Assembly (NCBI GenBank): GCA_902489965.1 | Contig: CABUCA010000003.1 | Location: forward strand, 1-57,577 | DNA length: 57,577 nucleotides | Reading direction: 5' to 3' | Origin: an uncultured Collinsella sp. | GTDB lineage: Bacteria; Actinomycetota; Coriobacteriia; Coriobacteriales; Coriobacteriaceae | Part shown: positions 43,980 through 52,698 of the stretch, piece after piece | Layout of the letters: every line of letters starts with the position of its first letter | How positions within the stretch are numbered: the first letter of the stretch is position 1 | Translations under genes and position numbers: made by a program | Notes under the pieces: generated by a model | The model's input: the letters and a program-made list of their open reading frames with translations, nothing else | Told to the model about the DNA's origin: nothing | Database searches by the model: none

Positions 43980-44754
43980 CGGAGCCCTCACCGCCCATCA
44001 TGGCAACGACCTCCATAATGCGGTCGAAGAACTCTCGGCGGTCGGTGTCGCCGCGGCGCAGCTCGGTGAAGATCTTGCCGTCGCGGATAAACAGCACACG
44101 GCTCGTGTAGCTGGCGGCAAAGCTGTCGTGTGTGACCATGAGCACCGTGGCGCGCAGACGGCGATTCAGGGCCTCCAGGCTCTCGAGCAGCAGGCGGGCG
44201 CTCTTGGAATCGAGGGCGCCGGTGGGCTCGTCGGCCATGATCATGGTGGGGTCGGTGACGAGCGCGCGAGCCGCGGCAACGCGCTGCTGCTGACCGCCGG
44301 ACATCTGGTAGGGATACTTGTCGAGCACCTGACTGATGGACAGGCGCGCTGCCACATCCTGCACGCGGGTCGAGATCTCTGCCGAGTTTGTGCGGGCGAT
44401 GGTGAGCGGCAGGGCGATGTTCTCGCGTGCCGTGAGCGTGTCGAGCAGGTTGGAGTCCTGGAAGATAAAGCCGAGCTCCTCGCGGCGGAACTGCGAAAGC
44501 TTAGCCTGCTTCATGCGTGTTACGTCCTGGCCGTTGATGCGGATGGTGCCGCTCGTGGCGCTATCGATGGTCGACACGCAGTTGAGCAACGTCGACTTGC
44601 CCGAGCCCGAAGCGCCCATGATGCCAACGAATTCACCGCGGTTGACGGTAAAGCTGACATCGTTGAGCGCACGGGTCACGTTGCCCAGCGCTCCATATAC
44701 CTTTTCGAGATGCGCGACCTCCAATACCGGGGTCGCCATGTGCGTGGTTTGCAT
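43969..44754 (-). CDS. ABC transporter ATP-binding protein, BceA/MacB-like
   Basis: 261 residues. Walker A GASGSGKST, Q-loop GFIFQDSNLL, signature MSGGQQQRVA, Walker B TMIMADEPTGALD and the switch His in VTHDSFAA. GALDSKS is typical of the lipoprotein-release/BceA branch. The ATG at 44754 follows AAAGGACTCGGT. Pairs with the overlapping permease gene downstream. Confidence 0.93.
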   Translation of the reverse strand: MQTTHMATPVLEVAHLEKVYGALGNVTRALNDVSFTVNRGEFVGIMGASGSGKSTLLNCVSTIDSATSGTIRINGQDVTRMKQAKLSQFRREELGFIFQDSNLLDTLTARENIALPLTIARTNSAEISTRVQDVAARLSISQVLDKYPYQMSGGQQQRVAAARALVTDPTMIMADEPTGALDSKSARLLLESLEALNRRLRATVLMVTHDSFAASYTSRVLFIRDGKIFTELRRGDTDRREFFDRIMEVVAMMGGEGSDAL

Positions 44755-44902
44755 ACCGAGTCCTTTCTTGCGATTAGTCTACGGCATCTATAGTCGCAAG
44801 AAGCCGAGTCGGCTACCATCGATATGGCTTACGCTTGCCTTACCGTTGTGTAAGGTGCGGGTAGCTAGCCTGTCACGTGTTGATGTTGAGAGAGGACTCC
44901 TG

Positions 44903-45892
44903 TTGAAGACTGTTCATGTTGCCGCTGGGATCATTCGCAAGGAAGGATCCGACGAGCTACTGGCCGTACAGCGCGGCTATGGCGACATGCAGGGACTTTG
45001 GGAGTTCCCAGGTGGCAAGCTCATGCGCGGCGAGACGCCCGAAGACGCCGTACGCCGCGAGCTCATGGAAGAGCTGCAGGTAAAAGTCACCAACCTGCGC
45101 GATTTCTATACCGTTGAGTATGACTACCCCGATTTTCATCTCTCGATGGAGTGTTACTACTGCTCGCTCGCCGATGAATCCGATGAGCCTCAGAAGCACG
45201 ACCGTCAGCTCGATATCCGCTGGATTCCGCGCACCTCGCTTGCCACCGTCGAGTGGATGCCCGCCGACAAGGGGCTTATCGATGCGCTGATTGAGCTGAA
45301 GGAAGATCGACTCGAGGCCAGCAGCACTGCCAACGACGCCGAGGCCACCACGACCGACGAGCCCGCCACCAAACCCAAGCGCGCACCGAAGCGCCGCAGC
45401 AAAAAGCGTCCCAAGCCTGGCCTGCTGGACGGCATCGACACCTCGGACCTTTCCGCCGACGAACGTGAACTCGTGCGCCGTCGCGCCGCTATAAAAAAGT
45501 CCATGAAGGGCAACAAGCGCGCCAACACCAAGCCCGAGCTGCTCGTTCGCCAGCGCCTGCGCGCCGCAGGCCTTACGGGATACCGTCTGGAATGGAAGGT
45601 GCCCGGAAAGCCCGACATCGCCTTCCCCGGGCGCAAAATCGCCATCTTCGTCAACGGCTGCTTTTGGCACCGCTGCCCCAAGTGCAACCCCAGCCAGCCC
45701 AAGCGCAACGTTGAGTTTTGGGAGGCAAAGTTCCGTCGCAACGTCGAGCGCGACCGCGCTGCCGTGGCAGCACTCACTCAAATGGGCTGGACGCCCATAA
45801 CCATCTGGGAATGCGAACTCAAAAAGGACCGCATCGACGCCACGATGGAAAAGGTCATCGAACAAGTACGTGCCGCTGCACCGCAGCGCTAG
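44903..45892 (+). CDS. Nudix hydrolase fused to a Vsr-type mismatch endonuclease
   Basis: 329 residues starting at TTG (44903) after AGAGAGGAC. Residues 1-135 are a MutT-like Nudix domain with box GGKLMRGETPEDAVRRELME (38-57; the usual Gly of the box end is Gln59), as in nucleotide-pool cleaning pyrophosphatases. A basic, low-complexity linker (about 137-200, rich in K, R, P) follows. Residues 200-315 match very-short-patch endonucleases: NTKPELLVRQ, KPDIAFPG (catalytic Asp238), FVNGCFWHRCPKC (zinc Cys253, Cys258, Cys261) and IWECEL (Cys304). Vsr nicks at T:G mismatches arising from 5-methylcytosine. No cytosine methyltransferase gene is nearby. A single frame with no stop joins both domains. 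Confidence 0.88.
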   Translation: MKTVHVAAGIIRKEGSDELLAVQRGYGDMQGLWEFPGGKLMRGETPEDAVRRELMEELQVKVTNLRDFYTVEYDYPDFHLSMECYYCSLADESDEPQKHDRQLDIRWIPRTSLATVEWMPADKGLIDALIELKEDRLEASSTANDAEATTTDEPATKPKRAPKRRSKKRPKPGLLDGIDTSDLSADERELVRRRAAIKKSMKGNKRANTKPELLVRQRLRAAGLTGYRLEWKVPGKPDIAFPGRKIAIFVNGCFWHRCPKCNPSQPKRNVEFWEAKFRRNVERDRAAVAALTQMGWTPITIWECELKKDRIDATMEKVIEQVRAAAPQR

Positions 45893-46079
45893 GAACGAGC
45901 CGTCCACACGCCCCACACAGGCGAGCCACATCCGCGCCACAAACCTTAGAAAGCCCTTAAGCTCAAAACCTTTCAAGAGTGTTACTCAATAGCCTTGACC
46001 TGCGGTTTCATCGTAACACCAAACCAGGTTAAGCCTTTCTTTAGCGCTTCTTTGCAGCAACCGCGGCATAATACTGCCA

Positions 46080-46111
46080 GCGCACGGGACCTAGCAGCAC
46101 ACCCCGTGCGC
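46080..46111 (+). terminator. Possible terminator downstream of the Nudix-Vsr gene
   Basis: Perfect 9-bp stem GCGCACGGG/CCCGTGCGC followed by AATCTTTTGG. It lies about 190 nt past the stop, so it may belong to a short unrecognised transcript. The 45893-46079 stretch shows no gene. Confidence 0.45.
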
Positions 46112-46146
46112 AATCTTTTGGTGGACATCGAGGAGACCGCATAAGC

Positions 46147-46356
46147 ATGCATTCTTCCAACGACGCAGCACAGCAGCCATCCCTAAATCATGCAGACCTT
46201 TTCTCCTTCCCCCCGACACGGAGAGACGGCCTCCTCGACTCCCCCACCACAAAAGCCAAACGCTCAACCGACCAGAGCCACAACTTGCGAGCATCGTTCG
46301 AAAGGCTCCAAGCATCCCTAGACAAGGCGTTCCCCGAACAGGCAAGAGCAATCTAA
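46147..46356 (+). CDS. Possible small hypothetical protein
   Basis: 69 residues, hydrophilic, with no domain I recognise. AGGAG lies 11 bases before the ATG, longer than usual. The ATG is inside GCATGC and the frame is short, so chance is a serious alternative. It lies in the 489-bp gap between the Nudix-Vsr and AraC genes; the AraC -10 sequence follows it by 13 bp. Confidence 0.25.
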   Translation: MHSSNDAAQQPSLNHADLFSFPPTRRDGLLDSPTTKAKRSTDQSHNLRASFERLQASLDKAFPEQARAI

Positions 46357-46369
46357 GCCCATCGCGCTT

Positions 46370-46375
46370 TATACT
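46370..46375 (+). promoter_or_regulatory. -10 box implying a leaderless araC-type mRNA
   Basis: TATACT ends six bases before the ATG at 46382, so transcription should begin at or next to the start codon. No ribosome site lies in front of that ATG. The -35 region is poor. Confidence 0.45.
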
Positions 46376-46381
46376 GATGCC

Positions 46382-47320
46382 ATGCGAAACATGGATCACA
46401 TAGAATTGCACCGCGGAGGACGCGAGGAAGCGTTTCCCGAGACCGCCGAAGACTGGCCCTATATTGCCGAACGCGCAGAATTCGCTCGCTATCCGGGCAA
46501 TTCCGTCCCCTGGCACTGGCATTCCGAAGTTGAGCTTTTCTACATGGAGCAGGGAGCGATTGACTATCGAACGCGCGCGGCTCATGAGCACGTACGCTTT
46601 GAGGAAGGGTCCGCCGGCTTTATCAACGGCGGCGTTTTGCACAGCACGCTGCAATCACCCAATTCGGCACCAGCCATTCAAATGTTGCATATCTTTCAGC
46701 CGTCGATGCTCGGCGATCCCACGGGACGTCTCCAAAAGCGCTACATCAACCCATTGCTTCAATGTCGAGGCGTCGATGTGCTCAAATGGTCGCCCACCAA
46801 CCCCGACGATATGCCCTTTATCGATTTGCTGAAGAGCTCCTTTAGCCACGACCTTCAACGGCCGCAGAACGAGATGGCGCTTCGGAATAGCTTGTCAGAG
46901 CTCTGGATTCAGATTTACGCCAAGGCCGAACCGCTCTTTTCCTCCGACAACGCCTCTTGGATGACCAACCGCGACGTACAGTTCAAGGCAATCCTGGACT
47001 TTATCCGCGCAAACTATGCAGCCGCTATAGATGTGCCCCAGATGGCATCTGCAGCCGGCGTAAGCGAAAGAGAGTGTTACCGCATTATCGAAGCTTGCGC
47101 AGGAACGACCCCGGCGGCATATCTGCGCGCATACCGCGTAAACCGTGCTTGCGAACTTTTGGCACACACCACGCGAACGGTCCAGACAGTCGCGCGCCAA
47201 TGCGGCTTTGCGACAGCAAGCCATCTTGGCCAGGTATTTAAAGAACAAATGGGATGCACTCCTTCGAGCTATCGAGCAGCGAGGCAGAATCTCGATAGTA
47301 CCAGGCAGAAATCCCGCTAG
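46382..47320 (+). CDS. AraC-family regulator with cupin sensor domain
   Basis: 312 residues. The N-terminal cupin has PWHWHSEVELFYMEQG and a second histidine segment NGGVLHS. The C-terminal double HTH spans about residues 205-305 (IDVPQMASAAGVSERECYRI; TVQTVARQCGFATASHLGQV; ending CTPSSYR). Such proteins usually sense a sugar or small metabolite through the cupin. Probable leaderless translation (see the -10 entry). The next gene encodes a HAD phosphatase on the same strand, 56 bp away. Confidence 0.88.
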   Translation: MRNMDHIELHRGGREEAFPETAEDWPYIAERAEFARYPGNSVPWHWHSEVELFYMEQGAIDYRTRAAHEHVRFEEGSAGFINGGVLHSTLQSPNSAPAIQMLHIFQPSMLGDPTGRLQKRYINPLLQCRGVDVLKWSPTNPDDMPFIDLLKSSFSHDLQRPQNEMALRNSLSELWIQIYAKAEPLFSSDNASWMTNRDVQFKAILDFIRANYAAAIDVPQMASAAGVSERECYRIIEACAGTTPAAYLRAYRVNRACELLAHTTRTVQTVARQCGFATASHLGQVFKEQMGCTPSSYRAARQNLDSTRQKSR

Positions 47321-47376
47321 CCCTTCTTCTGTCACTGCATCAAACTTGCAGGCAAACAATGGATAGGAGCTACTAT

Positions 47377-48000
47377 ATGAAGTACTTTGACTATATCGTG
47401 TTTGACGTTGATGGGACATTGGCAGATACAGAAGAAAGCGTGCTGTCATCGCTTGACCAGATTGTCCAAGAAGAAACCGGCAAAACGCTCCCCCGACACG
47501 AGCTTGAATTTGCCCTCGGCATACCCGGCAAGGATGCCCTTGAGAAACTTGGGATCTACTCGCAGGCAACGTTGGATCGCTGGTGCCAAGTTGCCGCCAG
47601 CTTTAAAAGCACCATCAGCGTGTTTCCAGGTTTGCTTGAAGTCATCGCAACACTCGCCGATAGCGGCTGCAAACTTGGCATCGTCTCCTCACGTGCGCGC
47701 GACGAATACGCAAAAGAAATTGCACCCCTTGGTTTCGATAAGTATTTTGAGCACATCATCCTTGTCGAAGACACAACCGAACATAAACCCGCACCCGCTC
47801 CCATGCTCGAATATCTCCGGCGTACGGGCGCGAATCCTGGCAACGTCGTCTACGTTGGCGACACCGTCTACGACGAACAATGCGCAACTTCGGCAGGGGT
47901 CAGTTTTGCCAGAGCGGCATGGGGATCACACCAAGACATCCCAAATGCCACCTACAACCTCGAAACCCCCAACGACCTGCTAACCCTAACAACCAAGTAA
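47377..48000 (+). CDS. HAD-superfamily hydrolase, phosphoglycolate phosphatase-like
   Basis: 207 residues. HAD motif I DYIVFDVDGTLADTE (nucleophile Asp in DVDGT), motif II GIVSSRARDEY, motif III Lys in EHKPAPAPM, motif IV YVGDTVYDE. A helical cap follows motif I, as in subfamily IA enzymes such as Gph and PpaX. Substrate not predictable from sequence. The ATG at 47377 follows ATAGGAG. It ends in the long palindrome separating it from the convergent aldolase gene. Confidence 0.88.
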   Translation: MKYFDYIVFDVDGTLADTEESVLSSLDQIVQEETGKTLPRHELEFALGIPGKDALEKLGIYSQATLDRWCQVAASFKSTISVFPGLLEVIATLADSGCKLGIVSSRARDEYAKEIAPLGFDKYFEHIILVEDTTEHKPAPAPMLEYLRRTGANPGNVVYVGDTVYDEQCATSAGVSFARAAWGSHQDIPNATYNLETPNDLLTLTTK

Positions 48001-48049
48001 CCCCCGCGCCCCACCCTTTCAGCCCCAACACCACAAGGGCGATTGAGCA

Positions 48050-48200
48050 GGACGGTTTGGGCGGGTCCCGTACTTGGTTTCCAAAATCATTCCGCAGCGC
48101 GAAGGCCCCCGTTGTCAACGCTTCGAAGAAGCGAGACAACGGGGGCCTTCATGCGCGAGGACGTTTTGGAAACTAAGTACGGGACCCGCCCAAACCGTCC
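48050..48200. repeat. Long palindromic element, copy 2 (151 bp)
   Basis: Outer arms 48050-48086 and 48164-48200 match at 36 of 37 positions. Inner perfect 16-bp stem (48101-48116, 48135-48150) topped by CGCTTC/GAAGCG with a GAA loop. A GCGC/GCGC helix (48097-48100, 48153-48156) replaces the GGAC/GTCC of copy 1. The internal loop CATTCCGCA opposite GAGGACG is kept from copy 1. It lies between convergent HAD and aldolase genes, where it could end both transcripts. Confidence 0.85.
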
Positions 48201-48224
48201 GGTGGGATCAGAGTACCCTTGCTG

Positions 48225-49082
48225 TTACTCTGCTTTGCCCACAGAGTTGAGGTTGGTCATGCGGATCTTAACCAGCTCGGTGATCTCACGCATGCCCTCC
48301 TTGGCCGGCTTCTTGGGATCGAAGCAGGCGGGGTTCTCGGCCATGTAGGCCATGAAGCCCTTGGTGTAGGCCTGACGCAGCTCGGTGGCGTAGTTAACCT
48401 TGCAGATGCCGTTCTTCACAGCCTCGGCAACCTGCTCATCGGGCACACCAGAGGTGCCGTGCAGAACCAGCGGCACGTCGACGGCGTCGCGAATGGCCTT
48501 GACCACGGACTGCTCGATGTGCGGATCGCTCGTGTACACACCGTGGCTGGTGCCAACGCCAATAGCGAGGGAGGTGCAGCCGGTGCGCTCGACGAACTCC
48601 TTGGCCTCGGCCGGATCGGTGTAGGGGCTCTCGCCCTCAACCGCGGGACCGTCGTCCTCCTTGCCGCCAACCTTGCCGAGCTCGGCCTCGACGGGCACGC
48701 CCATGGCGCGGCCAGCGTCGGCGACGGACTTGGTCAGAGCGATGTTGTCCTCGAAGGACTCGTGCGAGCCGTCGATCATGACAGAGGTGTAGCCCGTGCG
48801 GAAAGCCTGCATGCAGCGGTCATAGCCATCGCCGTGATCGAGGTGCAGAGCGACGGGCACGGAAGCGCGCTCGGCGGCAGCCTTGACCATGCCGTAGAAG
48901 TAGTCCAGACCAGCGGTCTTGATGGTGCCCGGGGTGGTCTGCATGATGACGGGGGACTTGGTCTCCTCGGCAGCGGCCAGAACGGCCATAACAAACTCGA
49001 GGTTCTCGACGTTGAACGCGCCGACAGCGTAGTGGCCGGCCTGAGCGTCCTTGAGCATCTTTTCGGTGGTAACAAGTGCCAT
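48225..49082 (-). CDS. Class II fructose/tagatose-bisphosphate aldolase
   Basis: 285 residues. It cleaves a ketose-1,6-bisphosphate to dihydroxyacetone phosphate and glyceraldehyde-3-phosphate with Zn2+. Zinc and substrate motifs: GAFNVENLEF, ALHLDHGDGYDRCMQA, the flexible loop VGGKEDDG, LAIGVGTSHGVY and VLHGTSGVPDEQV. The short length matches the FbaA/GatY/KbaY group; fructose versus tagatose use is not decided. The ATG at 49082 follows GAGAGGAGC. It is divergent from a DeoR-family regulator, which often controls sugar-phosphate genes, so tagatose or another inducible sugar is possible. Confidence 0.9.
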   Translation of the reverse strand: MALVTTEKMLKDAQAGHYAVGAFNVENLEFVMAVLAAAEETKSPVIMQTTPGTIKTAGLDYFYGMVKAAAERASVPVALHLDHGDGYDRCMQAFRTGYTSVMIDGSHESFEDNIALTKSVADAGRAMGVPVEAELGKVGGKEDDGPAVEGESPYTDPAEAKEFVERTGCTSLAIGVGTSHGVYTSDPHIEQSVVKAIRDAVDVPLVLHGTSGVPDEQVAEAVKNGICKVNYATELRQAYTKGFMAYMAENPACFDPKKPAKEGMREITELVKIRMTNLNSVGKAE

Positions 49083-49416
49083 GAGCGTTTGCTCCTCTCC
49101 CTCGCCCGCATCTGGACATCGGGCGTAGTTGTTCACAAGGCGTTTTACCTTGCGTTTTACTGCGCTCATTGTATGAAATTCAGCAGCTTTGCACGTGCGA
49201 GATATTGAGCCCATGCAGGTCAATACAGTCGTTTTTGAAAAGTAAACGGAAGGAATTTAAGCCGAGTGGACATGTTCGATATTGAATTTTGAGCGTTCGG
49301 CGTCTTTCTTTTATAGAAAAGATAAGTAATCGAAAGGCGTTTTCTTACTCAAAAAGAAAATGAACGAAAATAGACTCAACACAATTCCTACAAATTTAGC
49401 CGAGAATGGAGCAGCT
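49083..49416. promoter_or_regulatory. Divergent control region between aldolase and deoR genes
   Basis: AT-richer than its surroundings. Between 49240 and 49380 are several A/T runs with repeated CGAAA and GAAAA blocks (ATCGAAAGG, AACGAAAATAG), plausible DeoR half-sites. No unambiguous operator, promoter pair or gene was identified. Confidence 0.3.
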
Positions 49417-50220
49417 ATGGCCCATGCGACAACCCGAGCCTTCGCCGATGAGCGTCGTGCCGCCATCATGGAGATGCTCGAGCATAACGCCTCGGTGCAG
49501 GTGGCAGAAATCGCCCAGACCTTTGGCGTGTCCTCCGTTACCGCCCGCGCCGACCTGGACGCGCTCGCCGAGTCCGGCAAGTTGCGCCGCACGCATGGTG
49601 GCGCCGTGTCTCTCCAGAAGCGACTGACCGTATCCACCCAGGATCGCCGCATCAACGTCAATGTCGCCGCCAAGCAGGCCATCGCGCAAAGCGCCATCGA
49701 GCTCGTCGGCAATGGCGACACGCTGCTCGTCGACTCGGGCACCACGGCGCTCGAGTTCGTCCGGCTCCTTGATCAGCGCGACGGCATCACCGTCATCACG
49801 GCCGACATTACCATCGCCGATTATATCGACGAGAGCATGCCCTCGGTCGATGTCGTCATGCTGGGTGGGGCACTGCGCAAAGGTCATCGCTATCTGTACG
49901 GTCCACTTACCATGCAGGCGCTCCAAATGGTCCACGCCGACCTTGCCGTCATGTGCCCCGGCGCTTTTGTCCCCCGCTGCGGCTTTACGACCGACTTTCC
50001 CCAAATGGCCGAGACCAAAACGGCCATGATCGCCGCAGCCCATCAAAGCGTCGCCCTCATGGACGCCAGCAAGGTTAACGGACGCGGCATGTACCGCTTT
50101 GCCGAGCTGGCAGATGTCGACACCATCGTGATGGACCGTGACCCCGATCATGCCGTTGCCACCTCAATCGCCGAGATCGTCGACGACGCCCGCCCAAATC
50201 TCCTCATCGCTGGCGCTTAA
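49417..50220 (+). CDS. DeoR-family transcriptional regulator
   Basis: 267 residues. N-terminal DeoR HTH: RRAAIMEMLEHNASVQVAEI, then FGVSSVTARADLDALAESGK and the wing LRRTHGGAV. The C-terminal sugar-phosphate sensor domain has DSGTTALEF and the terminal DVDTIVMD. The ATG at 49417 follows GGAGCAGCT; an ATG 19 codons upstream lacks a ribosome site. Divergent from the class II aldolase, its likely target. Confidence 0.88.
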   Translation: MAHATTRAFADERRAAIMEMLEHNASVQVAEIAQTFGVSSVTARADLDALAESGKLRRTHGGAVSLQKRLTVSTQDRRINVNVAAKQAIAQSAIELVGNGDTLLVDSGTTALEFVRLLDQRDGITVITADITIADYIDESMPSVDVVMLGGALRKGHRYLYGPLTMQALQMVHADLAVMCPGAFVPRCGFTTDFPQMAETKTAMIAAAHQSVALMDASKVNGRGMYRFAELADVDTIVMDRDPDHAVATSIAEIVDDARPNLLIAGA

Positions 50221-50221
50221 A

Positions 50222-50252
50222 CAAAAACCACCACAAAGGTGCCTGTCCCCTT
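50222..50252 (-). terminator. Terminator of the flavodiiron protein gene (CCACCACAA family)
   Basis: AACCACCACAAAGG pairs with CCTTTGTGGTGGTT around a loop with CTGTC; the minus strand continues TTTGTTT. It can also form on the plus strand after deoR but has no T-tract there. Related in stem and loop to 29092-29136. Confidence 0.8.
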
Positions 50253-50284
50253 TGTGGTGGTTGAGCGTTAAAAGCGAAATATCG

Positions 50285-51445
50285 CTACTTGGAAAGCTCG
50301 TCGGCGAGGGCCTCGATCTGAGCGCGCGAGGCGTCGTTGAGCGACCCCAGCACAGTCACCTTGTTCTGCGCCAGGGTGATGTCCTTCATACCCTCGAGCT
50401 CCTTGGTCATAACCTTGGCAGCGGCAGGCGCCCAGGAACCGGCCTCGACGAGCGCAACCGTACGGTTCTGATAGGCGTGCTCGGCAAGCGTATGGATAAA
50501 GGTGCTCATGAACGGGAAGATCTCGCCCTGATAGGTGATGGAGGCGAGCACCAGGCGGTCGTAGCGGAACGCGTCCTCAACGGCCTCAGCCATATCATCG
50601 CGAGCCAGGTCAAAGACGGAAACCTTCTGGCCGCGGGCCTCGAGCGCAGATGCGAGCTCTTCAACGGCAGCCTTCAGATGCCCATACACACTCGCATAGG
50701 CAATCGTGATGCCCTCGTCCTCGGGCTGATAGCTCGACCAGGTGTTGTAGGTGTCGAGGTAGTAGCCCAGGTTCTCGGTCAGCACGGGGCCGTGGAGCGG
50801 GCAGATGATCTGGATGTCCAGGTCGGCGGCCTTCTTGAGGACGGCCTGCACGAACTTGCCAAACTTACCGACGATGCCAAAGTAGTAACGGCGAGCCTCG
50901 CAGGCCCACCCTTCCGGATCCTCGATGTCGTTGGCGCCGAACTTGCCAAAGCCGTCGGCACTAAAGAGCACCTTGTCGGTGGACTCGTAGGAGAAAATCA
51001 CCTCGGGCCAGTGAACGTTGGGGGCGCCGATAAAGGTCAGGCTGTGGCCGCCCAGATCGAGCACATCGCCCTCTTTGACGACCATTTTGCGCTCGGGGAA
51101 GTCGGTGCCAAAGTAGTTGACCATCATGCGGAAGGCGCCCATGCTGGCCACAATCTGTGCCTGGGGATAGCGCTCCATAAAGGCGGCGATACCGGCGGAG
51201 TGATCGGGCTCCATGTGATGGACGATCAGGTAGTCAGGCGTACGGCCATCGAGCACGGCCTCGAGGTTGCCGAGCCACTCGTCAACAAAACCGCCGTCGA
51301 CTGAATCGGCGACAGCGATCTTTTCGCCCAAGATAACGTAGCTGTTGTATGCCATACCGTTCTCGGACACATCGTACTGGCCCTCGAACAGGTCAATGTC
51401 GTGATCGTCGACACCGATGTAGCGGATATCCTTGGTGATCTCCAT
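50285..51445 (-). CDS. fprA: Flavodiiron protein (FprA-type oxygen/nitric oxide reductase)
   Basis: 386 residues. The N-terminal metallo-beta-lactamase fold holds the diiron ligands HHMEPDH, NVHWPE, SADGFG and PLHGPV. The C-terminal flavodoxin domain (about residue 245 on, IAYASVYGHLKAAVEELASA) binds FMN. Such enzymes reduce O2 to water or NO to N2O, protecting anaerobes; the electron donor, usually rubredoxin, is not in the window. The ATG at 51445 follows AGGAGG. Monocistronic, with its own terminator. Confidence 0.93.
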   Translation of the reverse strand: MEITKDIRYIGVDDHDIDLFEGQYDVSENGMAYNSYVILGEKIAVADSVDGGFVDEWLGNLEAVLDGRTPDYLIVHHMEPDHSAGIAAFMERYPQAQIVASMGAFRMMVNYFGTDFPERKMVVKEGDVLDLGGHSLTFIGAPNVHWPEVIFSYESTDKVLFSADGFGKFGANDIEDPEGWACEARRYYFGIVGKFGKFVQAVLKKAADLDIQIICPLHGPVLTENLGYYLDTYNTWSSYQPEDEGITIAYASVYGHLKAAVEELASALEARGQKVSVFDLARDDMAEAVEDAFRYDRLVLASITYQGEIFPFMSTFIHTLAEHAYQNRTVALVEAGSWAPAAAKVMTKELEGMKDITLAQNKVTVLGSLNDASRAQIEALADELSK

Positions 51446-51574
51446 CAGGCAAAGCCTCCTAGATAGACAAAAGAACCCGTCTATCATAACACTCGCCTTC
51501 ATAGCCACGGCTATCCGTCAGCATCCTTACCGATTGTAATTGAGGCGGAATATACTGCCGTTGACCTGCACAAA

Positions 51575-52606
51575 CTATGCGCGCAGTATCGCCGTGCTAT
51601 GTCGAATAATGAGCTGGCCGGGAATACGGATGGCAACGGTTTTGCCCGCCGTACCCGCCTCGGGAACCGCATGCTCAAACACCTCGCGTCCGCGCTGATG
51701 TAGATCGAATCGCACGGTCGTGAGCTCGTTGTGTGCCACAAAATCATCGAGCGAATCATCGACGCCCACCACGCTCACGTCCTCGGGCACACGCAGGCCG
51801 CTATCGCGCAGCGCCGCAATTGCGCCGTTTGCCATCTGGTCGTTTGCCGCGTAAATCGCCGTCATGGTGTGATCGTGCTCGGCCAGGTACCTGCCGGCCT
51901 CGTAGCCGCTGTTTGCAGACCAGTCGCCCTCGAGCGGCTCTGCCGGCTCGATGTGTTTACGCTCGAGTGCATCCTGCCAACCGGCGCGACGAAATTGTTC
52001 GTCGACCGAGAACGACGGGCCGCCAATATAACGAATCTGCTCGTGCCCCAGCTCAAACAGGTGATCCATAAGCAATAGCGAGCAGCCGTAATGATCGGAA
52101 TCGACCGTGGTCACCCGCGGGTGCGCATACATGGTAACGATGACCGTGCCAATGCCCGGCAGTGGATCAAACGTCTCAAAATCGGGCGCCATGCGGCTCA
52201 TGCCGATGATGATGCCGTCCACGGGCAGTGCGGCCATACGACGCGTGGCCTCGGCAAGCGAAAACTCCTCGGTCTTGGACATCTCGACCAGCGTGATGGC
52301 ACAATTATGCTCGCGAGCAGCGCTGGCGATGCCGTCGATCATTGAGAGGTTGCCAAACTTGGTGACATCGTTGACGCATAGGCCAACCGAATGGTATCGA
52401 CCGTCGCGCAGCGAGCGACCGGCATAACTCGGACGAAAGCCGAGCTCTTGCATAGCGGACTGCACGCGCTGGCGCGTCTGCTCGTTAACGTTGGGCAAGC
52501 CGTTGGCGACGCGCGAAACCGTCTGCTGCGAAACGCCAGCAGCGCGGGCGACGTCGGCCATGGAGACCGGACGCGTACCTGTATCGTTGGACGGGCGCCT
52601 TGCCAC
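51575..52606 (-). CDS. galR: LacI-family regulator of the gal genes
   Basis: 343 residues from GTG (52606) after AAGGTGATCC. HTH MADVARAAGVSQQTVSRVAN; the sensor domain includes AIYAANDQMANGAIAALRDS and the terminal PGQLIIRHST typical of the family. It diverges from galK-galT, and three nearly identical operators lie in the 338-bp gap. The symbol is given by context; direct homology to enterobacterial GalR was not tested. Confidence 0.85.
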   Translation of the reverse strand: MARRPSNDTGTRPVSMADVARAAGVSQQTVSRVANGLPNVNEQTRQRVQSAMQELGFRPSYAGRSLRDGRYHSVGLCVNDVTKFGNLSMIDGIASAAREHNCAITLVEMSKTEEFSLAEATRRMAALPVDGIIIGMSRMAPDFETFDPLPGIGTVIVTMYAHPRVTTVDSDHYGCSLLLMDHLFELGHEQIRYIGGPSFSVDEQFRRAGWQDALERKHIEPAEPLEGDWSANSGYEAGRYLAEHDHTMTAIYAANDQMANGAIAALRDSGLRVPEDVSVVGVDDSLDDFVAHNELTTVRFDLHQRGREVFEHAVPEAGTAGKTVAIRIPGQLIIRHSTAILRA

Positions 52607-52698
52607 AGGATCACCTTCACCCTTGCGAGATCTGAATAGCGTGAATGCCGGCCCGGGCAGGAGTTTAGCCCGCGCCGAGGCCCGCTATCGTCGGACGC

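Noticed and set aside
46091..46654. 187-codon minus-strand frame over the AraC start
   Set aside because: It is antisense to the clear AraC cupin domain, has no recognisable domain, and no ribosome site.
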